In this document: positions 21,408-29,383 of the stretch, piece after piece
How the letters are laid out: each line of letters begins with the position of its first letter
Position numbering within the stretch: position 1 is the stretch's first letter
From: Avibacterium paragallinarum
GTDB lineage: Bacteria > Pseudomonadota > Gammaproteobacteria > Enterobacterales > Pasteurellaceae
Assembly (NCBI RefSeq): GCF_900450705.1
Contig: NZ_UGHK01000001.1
Location: 62,001-126,000 of the forward strand
DNA length: 64,000 nucleotides
Direction: 5' to 3'
Program-made: the position numbers and the translations under genes
Notes under the pieces: model-generated
Databases searched by the model: none
Seen by the model: the letters and a program-made list of their open reading frames with translations, nothing else
Told to the model about the DNA's origin: nothing

Positions 21408-21428
21408 AATTTATCCTTAAATTATGGC
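21403..21428 (-). promoter_or_regulatory. Translation-inhibitor hairpin at the methyltransferase start (predicted Com target)
   Basis: On the minus strand GCCATAATTT and AAATTATGGC form a perfect 10-bp stem around the loop AAGGAT. The loop is the ribosome site and the start codon ATG is inside the 3' arm. This mirrors the stem-loop that blocks mom translation in phage Mu until Com binds the mRNA. The com gene lies just upstream here. Confidence 0.7.
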
Positions 21429-21465
21429 GTTCTGACGCTCAAGGCATTCGGACACTCTGAGTTGT

Positions 21466-21597
21466 TTAACGAGTAGGTTTAAATGTGTTTAAGGTTTTAC
21501 ACCGCACACATTTAATTTCTAAATATTGATTATCTTTTGTGCGTGCAAGGAGCTTTTTACAGCACTTGCACCGCATTTCTTGCAAATCTTTTTGCAT
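21466..21597 (-). CDS. com: Com-like zinc-binding translational activator
   Basis: 43 residues, with a CxxC pair near residues 10-13 (MRCKCCKK) and a second in KCVRCKTLN, matching the zinc-finger layout of Mu Com (RCKNCNK...RCPRCK). In Mu, Com binds mom mRNA and refolds the hairpin that hides the ribosome site. It is followed by the cytosine methyltransferase-like gene rather than mom. Start ATG at 21597, stop at 21466. Confidence 0.78.
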   Translation of the reverse strand: MQKDLQEMRCKCCKKLLARTKDNQYLEIKCVRCKTLNTFKPTR

Positions 21598-21689
21598 AGA
21601 CTTTCTCACTTTACGCGGTTTTGTTACAATCCGTCCGTCTGGTCAGACAAAGCGGTCTCGGGTCTATGCAGGTGCTATCTGCTTAGGCT

Positions 21690-21719
21690 GATGTGGTAGA
21701 GGTCAGAGCCTACCACATC
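21690..21719. repeat. Hairpin between the Acb2-like gene and com
   Basis: GATGTGGTAG (21690-21699) and CTACCACATC (21710-21719) form a perfect 10-bp stem with a 10-base loop in the 150-base gap. There is no T run, so it may be a processing or attenuation element rather than a simple terminator. A smaller GTCTG/CAGAC palindrome lies nearby at about 21640. Confidence 0.5.
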
Positions 21720-21749
21720 GCCGCTTCTTTATGTTTACTTGTTACATTC

Positions 21750-21980
21750 TCAATCTTTGTAAGTAATCGCTTTTACACTCCACATTTGAGCGGTTTGTGC
21801 TTCAGTGATTGCCACGCTGGCTAAACGCTTAACCTCTAGTATATTTGTTGAGTTACGTAACTCATTAAGTTGATCAATGATATCCGCATAAAGCCGTTTG
21901 CACTTTGTCACTTCATCGTTATTATCAGGATTAAAAGTTAATCCTACTGCTTTTTGTCCAAATGTTAGATTTCCTTTCAT
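21750..21980 (-). CDS. Acb2/Tad1-hairpin-like small protein (candidate anti-CBASS/anti-Thoeris)
   Basis: 76 residues, N-terminus LTFGQKAVGLTFNP, predicted to form a helical hairpin. The C-terminal SVAITEAQTAQMWSVKAIT agrees with the Acb2/Tad1 hairpin pattern T-[DE]-x-Q-T-x2-M-x3-[RK]-A-[VI]. Such phage proteins sequester cyclic nucleotide or gcADPR signals of CBASS and Thoeris defence. The ribosome site AAGGAGTAAATTGTAG is strong. The neighbours (methyltransferases, Com) fit an anti-defence block. The match is by eye; a profile search is decisive. Confidence 0.62.
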   Translation of the reverse strand: MKGNLTFGQKAVGLTFNPDNNDEVTKCKRLYADIIDQLNELRNSTNILEVKRLASVAITEAQTAQMWSVKAITYKD

Positions 21981-21987
21981 CTACAAT

Positions 21988-22486
21988 TTACTCCTTATGT
22001 TTTAATTTAAAAATTGCCGCTAAATGATTTGGACTAAACCGCCAGCCCTCATCACCGCCATTAATCGCATTTGCACACCACTCACTGCAAAAAAAATTTG
22101 TCGCGTGCTTGCGGGGTAAATAACACAATCCCTAACGCCCCTAACCAGTCGTATTTTTTATCTTTAGTTTGCCAAAAATATCCCTTAACTTTAGCCTCAT
22201 CGACCCCATAAAGCGGAATTAAATCCCACTTGCCGTTATCAAGGTCAATCTGCTTGCAACGCACCCCACCATCTCGGATTGATGAGCTGTAACAGTCGTA
22301 AACAATCTCGTGGTCATAATGATGACCACTTAGCCACTCACGCCGAGCAACGGCAATCTCACAATGGGAGTATTGGCCTTTAGTGAGCTTACGAGTGAGC
22401 CAGTCACCTAATTTGGCTTTAAGCACGGCAAAACCTTTGCCACTGCGGTTGCCTTTATAGAGAGCTAAATAAACTCGATTATCCAT
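21988..22486 (-). pseudogene. Phage permuted papain-like (NlpC/P60 or YiiX-type) protein, frameshifted before its catalytic Cys
   Basis: The in-frame part has 134 residues from the ATG at 22486 (site GGAGGTTTATC), with a candidate catalytic His in KGQYSHCEIAV and the YDWLGALG segment. It stops after RDKFFLQ at a run of eight T on the minus strand (about 22087-22094). With seven T the frame continues as FFCSEWCANAINGGDE and ends at 21988, restoring the CSE motif expected for the nucleophile. Such phage proteins may hydrolyse cell-wall or lipid amides; the role is not known. Confidence 0.65.
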
Positions 22487-23066
22487 GATAAACCTCCTGC
22501 CAGCCTGTGCTGTAGTCATAATCTAACGGGTTATCCACCGCCAACATCGCCAAGCGGTGCTTTTCAGCGTTGTCAAAATTGGCTTGCTCTTGTTGCATTA
22601 GCGTTAATGCTAGCTGGTCTAATAATGCCTCATTCATCAATACAAAACTGTTATCCATTGTTTTCCATTGCGTTTCAGGAAAACTGGGTAATGTCCGCAT
22701 AAAGGTATATTGTTGGCGACTTACCTCATCGGTGTGAAACCATTTATTCACACTCGCAACATACACCCCACTATGCGTGCGACGATAACGTTCTTCTTTA
22801 ATTTTTTTCCATACTTCGGCTTGTTGTGCAGCTAACCAAGCGGCTTTTTGCTCCTCATCCATCACCCATTTTCCCCCTTGCAATCTGTGATAAGGGCTTG
22901 GCTGGGGCTCAATCAAAACGGGATAGCCCCGCTCATCGGGGATAATCTGTTTTCCCTCACTTTGCCCGATAAGTAAAGTGCGGTAGGTTTCTTCGCTGAT
23001 TTTTACCGCACCTTCAGGTGCTTGTGTTAAATCTAGGTAAAATCCCGCTTTGTAATACATTGTCAT
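22479..23066 (-). CDS. Tail fibre assembly protein with DUF4376-like C-terminus
   Basis: About 195 residues. The N-terminal half (YYKAGFYLDLTQAPEGAVKISEETY) is typical of phage tail fibre assembly chaperones. The second half (RRTHSGVYVASVNKWFHTDEVSRQQY...DNPLDYDYSTGW) matches the DUF4376 pattern. It starts within the fibre gene's stop codon (TAATG), so it is translationally coupled. Confidence 0.82.
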   Translation of the reverse strand: MTMYYKAGFYLDLTQAPEGAVKISEETYRTLLIGQSEGKQIIPDERGYPVLIEPQPSPYHRLQGGKWVMDEEQKAAWLAAQQAEVWKKIKEERYRRTHSGVYVASVNKWFHTDEVSRQQYTFMRTLPSFPETQWKTMDNSFVLMNEALLDQLALTLMQQEQANFDNAEKHRLAMLAVDNPLDYDYSTGWQEVYHG

Positions 23067-24976
23067 TATTTCCATCTCCCGATTGCTAAAAATTGTATGC
23101 GAACATTGCCTTGATTAGAGCCACCGTGCTCATACTCGTGATAATAACAAGTTGCATTATTAGATTTTGTTAATATATTTACACCTGCATTGTGAGAACC
23201 TCCGATAGAAGTTGTTACCTTTGAAAAAATTAATGGTGTATCAACAAAAGCTATAGCCCAGTTAAATGATTTTTCAAACCATTCATACAAATCATTCTGC
23301 CTGATTGTATAAGTTTGTATCATTGTCCCATCGGGATATTTGCGCACCTCAAAATCACCTATTTTTTGATAAGTAAATAATTGTGCGATACGGTTATCCA
23401 CCCCTGTATCAAAATCCGTTATATCACTTGCGGTATGCGTATGTAACACGTCCGCTTTTTTTGCCTTCACTTCTTGAATATCTTGTGCCAATCTACTTGC
23501 ATCAAGTTGCCCAGCATTAGCAATCTCTCCAAACGCCTTAATCCAAAACTGCACCCCATCGAGCGTGTTTTGTGCTTTAATGCAGAGTTTGAGAACAAGG
23601 GATTTCGGGCGCGTTTCTTCCGCAGTTCGCGTATCTTTCTCTGTCGTATCCTTCGTAGAAGCAAGGTAGGTTTTTGCCCTTGCCCCATCGGCGACCGCCA
23701 CGTTGTTCGCCTGCACCCTGCCTTTTTGTGCGGGCTTAAACGCACCCGGCACTACATTGGTGGTATCACTATCATGAATGACGATAGTGATACCTTTCTC
23801 GGCTTGATAATCGCCCCCGGCTTCGGTAGGAATATAGTGAAAGTGGTCTTGAAGGGCGTCTTGTTGCACCTCACCCACCGCAAGCAATGCCCCCGCGTTA
23901 CGAATAAAGCGGTCTTTCGCTTTCGGCACGGCAGAAAGGCTGCCATATTTCGCCACAAGATGGCGATACAGTTCGGGATAAGCCTGCTCGCTAACTTGCT
24001 CTTCAATGTCATCAAAGGCAATCCAGCCTTCGGGGATATTGTCGGTGGCAAAATAGGCGGTCATACCCACATCTGAGCGGCGTAAATCAGGCAGTTTGTT
24101 GCTATTGCCTAACGCTCGATATAAATCGGGGTAAGTGCTACTGCCAAAGGTTGAGCCATCAGCTAGTAAAAAGCCTTGTGGGTGAGTAATGGCGCGCGGA
24201 AAAGCCAGCACTGCGCCCACTGGCAAGCTATCTCCACCAACGCGCACCCACTCGCTCCAACCGCCACCACTGCGCCGATTGCGAGCATAGTAGATTTGCT
24301 TATCGTGCGTCACATACTCCTGCATCACGCCATACGCCGAGGGCTTAACCGTCAATGCCCCCGCGCGCGCCTCAGGATAATGACGCACACTTGTGGCCAG
24401 ACTATCATGCACTTGCCCGTAAATCCCCACGGTGGTGAGTTGATTAAGGTCTTGTGTACCTAGATTAGCCTGTACCTTAAAATCTTTGATGCCATAGCCG
24501 GCAAGGGTGGTTGCTGGGGATTGTTTAGATTGAGCGAGAGTATAAGCACTATCTGCTCTATTTTTTGCTTCAACACCTTTGTCATAGGCGGTTTTAACGG
24601 CGTTGCTCGTTGCCACGGTGTCGCTACTTGCCGAATTAATTGCATTAGATTTTTTGCTGTTGGGGATATAGTTACCTAGATTGCAAGTGAGCGCGTCAAT
24701 TAACCCCTTGAGCTTTTTAACTACTTTAGGGGTGGCTGCTTCAGTTTCGCTGTCGCTATTATCACTGCTATTTAATTTCACCGTCCCTGTTTGGGCGGTG
24801 GTTGCAGCCTGCTCCACATAGCGTCTTTCCACCTCTTTTTTTAGGTATTTTGTGCGGTTTGCTAGCTGTTTAATGGGTTTATTGGTAACCCCATCTGCAC
24901 CACCGTGAACAGGATCATTTTCTTCAATTTGATAAATCCCCGTTTCCCACTTTTCTTGTTCTTCTAGGTTTGCCAT
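23066..24976 (-). CDS. Tail fibre protein (gpH-like) with two collar repeats
   Basis: 636 residues. The N-terminal NDPVHGGADGVTNKPIKQLANRTKYL is the standard baseplate-attachment region of P2-type fibres. Two tail-collar-like units follow: VGAVLAFPRAITHPQGFLLADG and MTAYFATDNIPEGWIAFDD, with KDRFIRNAG. The C-terminal part should recognise the host surface. Located between gpI and the assembly protein, in normal tail order. Confidence 0.85.
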   Translation of the reverse strand: MANLEEQEKWETGIYQIEENDPVHGGADGVTNKPIKQLANRTKYLKKEVERRYVEQAATTAQTGTVKLNSSDNSDSETEAATPKVVKKLKGLIDALTCNLGNYIPNSKKSNAINSASSDTVATSNAVKTAYDKGVEAKNRADSAYTLAQSKQSPATTLAGYGIKDFKVQANLGTQDLNQLTTVGIYGQVHDSLATSVRHYPEARAGALTVKPSAYGVMQEYVTHDKQIYYARNRRSGGGWSEWVRVGGDSLPVGAVLAFPRAITHPQGFLLADGSTFGSSTYPDLYRALGNSNKLPDLRRSDVGMTAYFATDNIPEGWIAFDDIEEQVSEQAYPELYRHLVAKYGSLSAVPKAKDRFIRNAGALLAVGEVQQDALQDHFHYIPTEAGGDYQAEKGITIVIHDSDTTNVVPGAFKPAQKGRVQANNVAVADGARAKTYLASTKDTTEKDTRTAEETRPKSLVLKLCIKAQNTLDGVQFWIKAFGEIANAGQLDASRLAQDIQEVKAKKADVLHTHTASDITDFDTGVDNRIAQLFTYQKIGDFEVRKYPDGTMIQTYTIRQNDLYEWFEKSFNWAIAFVDTPLIFSKVTTSIGGSHNAGVNILTKSNNATCYYHEYEHGGSNQGNVRIQFLAIGRWK

Positions 24977-24995
24977 TTTTTGTCCTTAAATTGCC

Positions 24996-25023
24996 TTTAA
25001 ATACGGTTTAAACTCACTTTAAA
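24996..25023. repeat. Phased TTTAAA array (remnant prophage)
   Basis: Three exact TTTAAA motifs begin at 24996, 25007 and 25018, each 11 bases apart, in the gap between the gpI and fibre genes. The same array type occurs at many junctions of the second prophage. Confidence 0.7.
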
Positions 25024-25024
25024 A

Positions 25025-25594
25025 TTACGCCGACCCGTGGTTATAAGCACCGTTATAAGTCGCTTTGTTGTTATAACGGATAGGAGCAGCTTTATAATCG
25101 AGTACAGCCAGCACACAACGTGCTGGAGCAAAGCTAAGCAATACCTTACGGATTTCAGCGGATTGCTCATTGGTGATGGGTTGATTTAGCCGAATGGCAT
25201 AAGCTGCCCATCGTTCGTCTGGCGGTATGCTTGCCACACCTTGGTGAGACTCGTAATTACGGGCTTTTAGCCCTTCATCAATTTCAATTTCGCCAAAACC
25301 TAACTGACGCAATACATCACGAATTGCCCAAGGGGTGCCTTTATAACGATGCAGTTTTACTGCATTGCGTACCAGTTGGCGCTTAGACTCATTATTTTCA
25401 GCAACAAAAAGCCCGTCATAGCCTGTGACACTCCATTTCTCGGCTAGTAGCTCAATCCATTTATCATCGAGTAATTCCACGAGACTAGTCATAATCTGAC
25501 GCTTTGAACTTAGATCTAGCCTGTTACCAAGTTCAGCAAGTGCGGTGTATTTTTCCGAACTTTCAATAATGCTTGGATACTGTAATTTAGCCAT
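25025..25594 (-). CDS. Baseplate protein gpI-like (phage tail protein I)
   Basis: About 189 residues from the ATG at 25594. The segments GYDGLFVAENNESKRQLVRNAVKLHRYKGTPWAIRDVLRQLGF are typical of phage_tail_I, which sits at the baseplate rim next to the fibre. It overlaps the end of gpJ by 8 bases. Confidence 0.88.
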   Translation of the reverse strand: MAKLQYPSIIESSEKYTALAELGNRLDLSSKRQIMTSLVELLDDKWIELLAEKWSVTGYDGLFVAENNESKRQLVRNAVKLHRYKGTPWAIRDVLRQLGFGEIEIDEGLKARNYESHQGVASIPPDERWAAYAIRLNQPITNEQSAEIRKVLLSFAPARCVLAVLDYKAAPIRYNNKATYNGAYNHGSA

Positions 25595-26699
25595 CTTGTC
25601 GCACTCCATTGACATTTATCGTCACTTTTGTGCAGTTAGCCCATTCGGTGGCATTTAGCACCATTTTCGCGGGTTGCTGGATTGCCACATCATATACCCC
25701 CTCAACACGCAACACTTGCATTAATGCGGAAGGGACGACATCCATACCGAGCTTTTTGGTACGGCTGGATAAATAATCTAGCAAAGCATCGCGAGCTTTA
25801 GTTTTAACAATATCTTCACGATAGCCCTCAAGTAGGGTTAGTTCTGCCACAATTTGATAAGTGCGGATTATTGGGTCTTTAACACTAACCACATCACATA
25901 GCGGACGGCGATGCTCTGGACTTAAATAAGCCTGAATGGCTTGTTTTAAGCGTCTATCAGGCACGCCTGTAACTGCAAGTGGGTAAATATTTACCTTGCC
26001 ACCGCCACCATTAATCACTTGCACATCCACAATCTCTTGCGATACGGCTCTAGTGTGGTATTGATAAGCAGCAATAGAGCCACAGGTATTAAAGGCTTCA
26101 GGGGCTTGCAAGATACGCTCACGGTAAGCCTCATCATCTTCTTCTGCGATACCGCCACTGGTGACATCAATATTGCTAACCGTAATAGTTTTGTCGGTAT
26201 TTAATGAGCGTTTTAATTGCTTCACACGCCCAATTTCCCAGCCATTACCCACAACACCTGTCTGATTTGCTTCAGCTTCAATCTCGACGTAGCTAATCAG
26301 TGGCGTAATGACATCATCAGTCAGGGTAATAAAGCTCAATTCAGGGGTTACCATTACTTCGGTGCCTTTGGGGACTAAAATACTGCTATGCTCGCCCTCT
26401 ACGCTAAAACGCAACACACAGCGCGCTGCTTTATCACGCAGGCGGTAACAACCAAATGGCTCCCCACATAAATCCAATGCTAGCCCCACAGCGAACTGGG
26501 GAAAGGTTTGTAAAAAGACTTCGTTAATGCCTTTGCGCACGAGTAATTCGCGGTAGGCATAGGTCTGGATAATAGAGCGTTCAATATGCGCAGGTTGTAA
26601 GGTTTTGCCTGTGCGCTGCTCATAATCCTCAATGGCATCACTTAAAATTTGTTTTACGTCTTCGTGGACAATTTTTACGTCATCTTTTAACCAGCTCAT
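25587..26699 (-). CDS. Baseplate wedge protein gpJ-like
   Basis: About 370 residues from the ATG at 26699, which overlaps the gpW stop (ATGA). Baseplate_J features: IERSIIQTYAYRELLVRKGINE, PKGTEVMVTPELSF, and DEAYRERILQAPEAFNTCGSIAAYQYHTRA. It is the wedge protein of contractile tails. The in-frame upstream extension to 26765 is not needed. Confidence 0.92.
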   Translation of the reverse strand: MSWLKDDVKIVHEDVKQILSDAIEDYEQRTGKTLQPAHIERSIIQTYAYRELLVRKGINEVFLQTFPQFAVGLALDLCGEPFGCYRLRDKAARCVLRFSVEGEHSSILVPKGTEVMVTPELSFITLTDDVITPLISYVEIEAEANQTGVVGNGWEIGRVKQLKRSLNTDKTITVSNIDVTSGGIAEEDDEAYRERILQAPEAFNTCGSIAAYQYHTRAVSQEIVDVQVINGGGGKVNIYPLAVTGVPDRRLKQAIQAYLSPEHRRPLCDVVSVKDPIIRTYQIVAELTLLEGYREDIVKTKARDALLDYLSSRTKKLGMDVVPSALMQVLRVEGVYDVAIQQPAKMVLNATEWANCTKVTINVNGVRQDG

Positions 26700-27055
26700 A
26701 ACTTGACCACCGTTTGATAAATTTCTCGGTACACTGCAGTTTTTAAATGCCAGTAAATCAGGCATTCAAATTGTGGTGCAGTGCCTGTTATCTCTATGCG
26801 CTCAACCTCAATGCGAGGCTCCCACTTGCTTAATGCGTGGCTAATTTCACGCACGATATTGGGGATAGCAATATCTTCGGGCCGATCTAAATAGTTAAAA
26901 TGATCGCTGCCAAACTGTGGGCGTAAAATATCTGTGCCTTTGATTGTGTTGAGTATATTGGCAACGCACAGATGAATATCATCAAGTCCTTGTTGAGGCG
27001 CGTTGTTATCTAATTCTGGGGCAAGTTGCCAATGTGTCGTGAGTTGTGTATTCAT
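26696..27055 (-). CDS. Baseplate wedge protein gpW/gp25-like
   Basis: 119 residues. The pattern DIHLCVANILNTIKGTDILRPQFGSD followed by NIVREISHALSKWEPRIEVERIEI is the gp25 lysozyme-like family fold used in tail baseplates, without enzymatic function. Sits between gpV and gpJ. Confidence 0.9.
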   Translation of the reverse strand: MNTQLTTHWQLAPELDNNAPQQGLDDIHLCVANILNTIKGTDILRPQFGSDHFNYLDRPEDIAIPNIVREISHALSKWEPRIEVERIEITGTAPQFECLIYWHLKTAVYREIYQTVVKL

Positions 27056-27110
27056 AGCCCTGAGATTACAGGGCTGAAAGGGAAATTGATTTTAAAGTGC
27101 TTTAAAGATT

Positions 27111-27722
27111 TTATTTGGCTGTACTGGTGTCGTTACCATCACCTTGCTCAGTATGCACGTGGTTTTTAAGACTAATATTATCCGCAGTAATATCCCCACC
27201 TTGGGTTTTAAGCGTACCATTGATCACCGCTGTAGCCCCGCCCTTGCCACCGTTACCTGTCATGCCTTGCATATAGGTTAATGAGCCCTCCACGAGCAAG
27301 TTACCTGTGGTTTTGGTTTCAGAGCAATCAAGGGTTATAAGGCTTGGGGATTTGACTAACACCGTTCCCACTGCATCAATCACGACATCACCTGTCGCTC
27401 GATTGTGCGAGATGGTTGTGCCATTTTTAAATTTGAGCATAAACATCTCGCCATTCGCCACAGGCACTGGGTCTTGCTGGTTATAGATTGCGCCTAGCAC
27501 ACAGCCGCCTTCGCCACGAGCATCTAAAATCAATGCCACAAGCTCTCCCACATCAGGCAAACAATAAAACTGATTTCCACCCGCATTAGGTACAAGATAA
27601 TGCAACCACGCTGTTTCTAGGTCATCAAGGGCAGGGATTTTACACCGCACTTTGTGGGTATTCACATCAACTGCAGATACAATACCTTCTTGATAGGTGG
27701 CGGTAAAATTATGAGTTTGCAT
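27111..27722 (-). CDS. Baseplate spike protein gpV-like
   Basis: 203 residues. Contains VRCKIPALDDLETAWLHYLVP, LPDVGELVALILDARGEGGCVLGAIYN (OB-fold of the spike base) and a glycine-rich beta region ending LKNHVHTEQGDGNDTS. It is P2-type rather than Mu gp45. The start ATG at 27722 has TGGAGGCAACTC upstream and overlaps the hub fragment. Confidence 0.88.
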   Translation of the reverse strand: MQTHNFTATYQEGIVSAVDVNTHKVRCKIPALDDLETAWLHYLVPNAGGNQFYCLPDVGELVALILDARGEGGCVLGAIYNQQDPVPVANGEMFMLKFKNGTTISHNRATGDVVIDAVGTVLVKSPSLITLDCSETKTTGNLLVEGSLTYMQGMTGNGGKGGATAVINGTLKTQGGDITADNISLKNHVHTEQGDGNDTSTAK

Positions 27723-28096
27723 GAGTTGCCTCCATACCTAAAGTAATCAAGTCATCAGGGATAAATTCAAGCATTCGTACCTCAATTTCGGTTTGATAGC
27801 CGCTAAAACGACTAAAACTATGCCTTGCGCTTTTAATCAGATATTTGCCACTAAACACGCCCAAATTACGCAATAAAATTGTATTGCCTGCCACCAGTTT
27901 CGGATTACCCCAAAGGACGATATTGCCTGCTTGCTGGTCATCATTTTGTTCCGCGAGTGCCGCATCAGCTCTGGCATCAATTTGCTCTTGACTTTCACCA
28001 CGGGTCACAATGCGTAAGGTGTCCCCGCTAGCTTCGGCTGATTGCTTGATATTTTTGCGCCGTTTTTTAGCATTTTTGCGTTGCTTAATTACCTTT
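27709..28096 (-). pseudogene. Tail hub protein gpD-like, C-terminal fragment cut by the IS
   Basis: About 128 residues of phage origin remain, including LRIVTRGESQEQIDARADAAL and NPKLVAGNTILLRNLGVFSGKYLIKSARHSFSR, the C-terminal part of the late-control D hub family. The open frame runs a few codons into the IS terminal repeat. The missing N-terminal two-thirds is not found across the element. Confidence 0.8.
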
Positions 28097-28815
28097 GGGG
28101 CTGTCCTAGATAACAACTAAAAAATCTATTTAGGTTAGAATGAACCAATGAGAAAAAGTCGTCTAAGTCAGCACAAACAAAATAAACTCATTGAGCTATT
28201 TGTTGCAGGTGTTACTGCAAGGACAGCAGCAGAGTTAGTCAATGTAAACAAAACGACTGCCGCATATTACTTTCATCGTTTACGCCAACTCATCTATCAA
28301 AACAGCCTTCACTTAGAGATGTTTGAAGGTGAAATTGAAGCCGATGAAAGTTATTTTGGCGGTGCTCGCAAAGGCAAACGTGGTCGTGGTGCGGCAGGGA
28401 AAATTGCGGTATTCGGGCTTCTCAAGCGCAATGGCAAGGTTTATACCGTTGCGGTTCCAAATACGCAATCTGCCACCTTGTTACCCATTATTCGGGAGCA
28501 GGTAAAGCCTGATAGTATTGTTTACACCGATAATTATCGTAGTTATGACGTGCTTGATGTGAGTGAATTTAGTCATTTTCGTATCAATCACAGCACACAT
28601 TTTGCTGAAAATCATAACCACATTAACGGAATTGAGAATTTTTGGAGCCAAGCAAAACGCCATTTACGCAAATTTAATGGTATCCCAAAAGCGCATTTTG
28701 AGCTTTATTTAAAGGAATGTGAATGGCGTTTTAATTACAGCAACATAAAAAGTCAAATTTCTATTTTAAAACAATTGGTTAAAGGGAGTTTAGTCTAGTT
28801 ATCTAGGACAGCCCC
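28097..28815 (+). mobile_element. IS1016-like insertion sequence (IS1595 group)
   Basis: 719 bases bounded by perfect 18-bp terminal inverted repeats beginning GGGGCTGTCCTAGATAAC. It encodes one intact transposase. The flanking 8-mers (TTACCTTT left, AAAAACAA right) do not match, so the expected target duplication is absent. Left flank is phage DNA and right flank is the ribose operon promoter, consistent with a deletion or rearrangement after insertion. Confidence 0.9.
28148..28798 (+). CDS. ISXO2-like DDE transposase of IS1016 type
   Basis: 216 residues: N-terminal helix-turn-helix (FVAGVTARTAAELVNVNKTTAAYYFHRLR), then the catalytic domain with EADESYFGGARKGKRGRG (first Asp), VYTDNYRSYDVLD (second Asp) and HINGIENFWSQAKRHLRKFNG (third acidic residue). 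Full length and apparently intact. Family well known from the capsule loci of Haemophilus. Confidence 0.95.
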   Translation: MRKSRLSQHKQNKLIELFVAGVTARTAAELVNVNKTTAAYYFHRLRQLIYQNSLHLEMFEGEIEADESYFGGARKGKRGRGAAGKIAVFGLLKRNGKVYTVAVPNTQSATLLPIIREQVKPDSIVYTDNYRSYDVLDVSEFSHFRINHSTHFAENHNHINGIENFWSQAKRHLRKFNGIPKAHFELYLKECEWRFNYSNIKSQISILKQLVKGSLV

Positions 28816-28841
28816 AAAAACAAAGTGCGGTAGAAATTTTC

Positions 28842-28857
28842 TGTGATTTTTATCACA
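28842..28857. promoter_or_regulatory. CRP-binding site of the ribose operon
   Basis: TGTGA-TTTTTA-TCACA is a perfect match to the CRP consensus half sites with correct spacing. It is 27 bases from the IS end and 52 bases upstream of the RbsR-type operator, so the IS spared the promoter. Confidence 0.85.
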
Positions 28858-28908
28858 TTTTTAAGAATTGGGAGTTTTAGATTTTTGTTAGATCGGTTAT
28901 TTTTTATT

Positions 28909-28926
28909 TATCGAAACGTTTCGATA
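28909..28926. promoter_or_regulatory. RbsR operator of the ribose operon
   Basis: TATCGAAACGTTTCGATA is an 18-bp perfect palindrome with the CGAAACGTTTCG core known for RbsR operators. It lies 29 bases before rbsD. The cognate repressor gene rbsR ends the same operon. Confidence 0.9.
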
Positions 28927-28954
28927 GGATTTTGGTAAGGTTTAGGGAGGTAAT

Positions 28955-29374
28955 ATGAAGAAAACAGGAATTTTAAATGCGCCGCTGTCATTGCAAATAG
29001 CGCAGCTTGGGCATACGGATTTTTTAACGATTTGTGATGCAGGCTTACCCATTCCAGTGGGAATGGAAACCGTAGATCTTGCCTTGAGTGCAGGGATTCC
29101 AAGTTTTTTATCGGTTTTTGATGCCGTAGTGGGTGAATGTTTTGTGGAACGAGTGATTTTAGCCAAAGAAATTGAACGCCAAAATCCGAGCATTCATCAA
29201 GCGTTATTGCAGAAACTTGAGCAATTAGCGCGACAACAAAACAACGAAATTACCGTGGATTATGTCTTTCACGAAGAATTTAAAGCTTTGAGCCAAGAGA
29301 GTAAAGCTATTGTGCGTTCGGGCGAATGTACGCCTTATGCCAATATCATTCTTGTTTCAGGTGTACCATTTTAA
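28955..29374 (+). CDS. rbsD: D-ribose pyranase
   Basis: 139 residues, beginning [32 protein letters not shown] with the catalytic His of GHTD, and ending [18 protein letters not shown]. It converts beta-pyranose ribose to the furanose form used by RbsK. First gene of rbsDACBKR. The ribosome site GGGAGGTAAT is strong. Confidence 0.97.
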   Translation: MKKTGILNAPLSLQIAQLGHTDFLTICDAGLPIPVGMETVDLALSAGIPSFLSVFDAVVGECFVERVILAKEIERQNPSIHQALLQKLEQLARQQNNEITVDYVFHEEFKALSQESKAIVRSGECTPYANIILVSGVPF

Positions 29375-29383
29375 GGGGGCGTG

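Larger units (their letters stand above)
19121..28096 (-). mobile_element. Remnant (right half) of a Mu-type prophage, inverted relative to the window
   Basis: Genes run right to left: hub protein fragment, V, W, J, I, tail fibre, fibre assembly, papain-like protein, Acb2-like protein, Com, two methyltransferases. Two small genes at the far end lie on the opposite strand. Com with a mom-like translation hairpin points to a Mu relative, while V/W/J/I are P2-type. No repressor, transposase, head or sheath genes are left; the upstream part ends at the IS at 28097. It differs from the second prophage, which has its own Mu-type gp44/gp45. Confidence 0.75.

Noticed and set aside
23474-24076. A 200-residue frame antisense to the tail fibre gene
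   Set aside because: Shadow of the fibre gene; no ribosome site and no domain.
28097-28115. A start of the gpD-like protein inside the IS terminal repeat as a real gene start
   Set aside because: The frame enters the IS by chance; residues encoded by the IS end are not part of the family.
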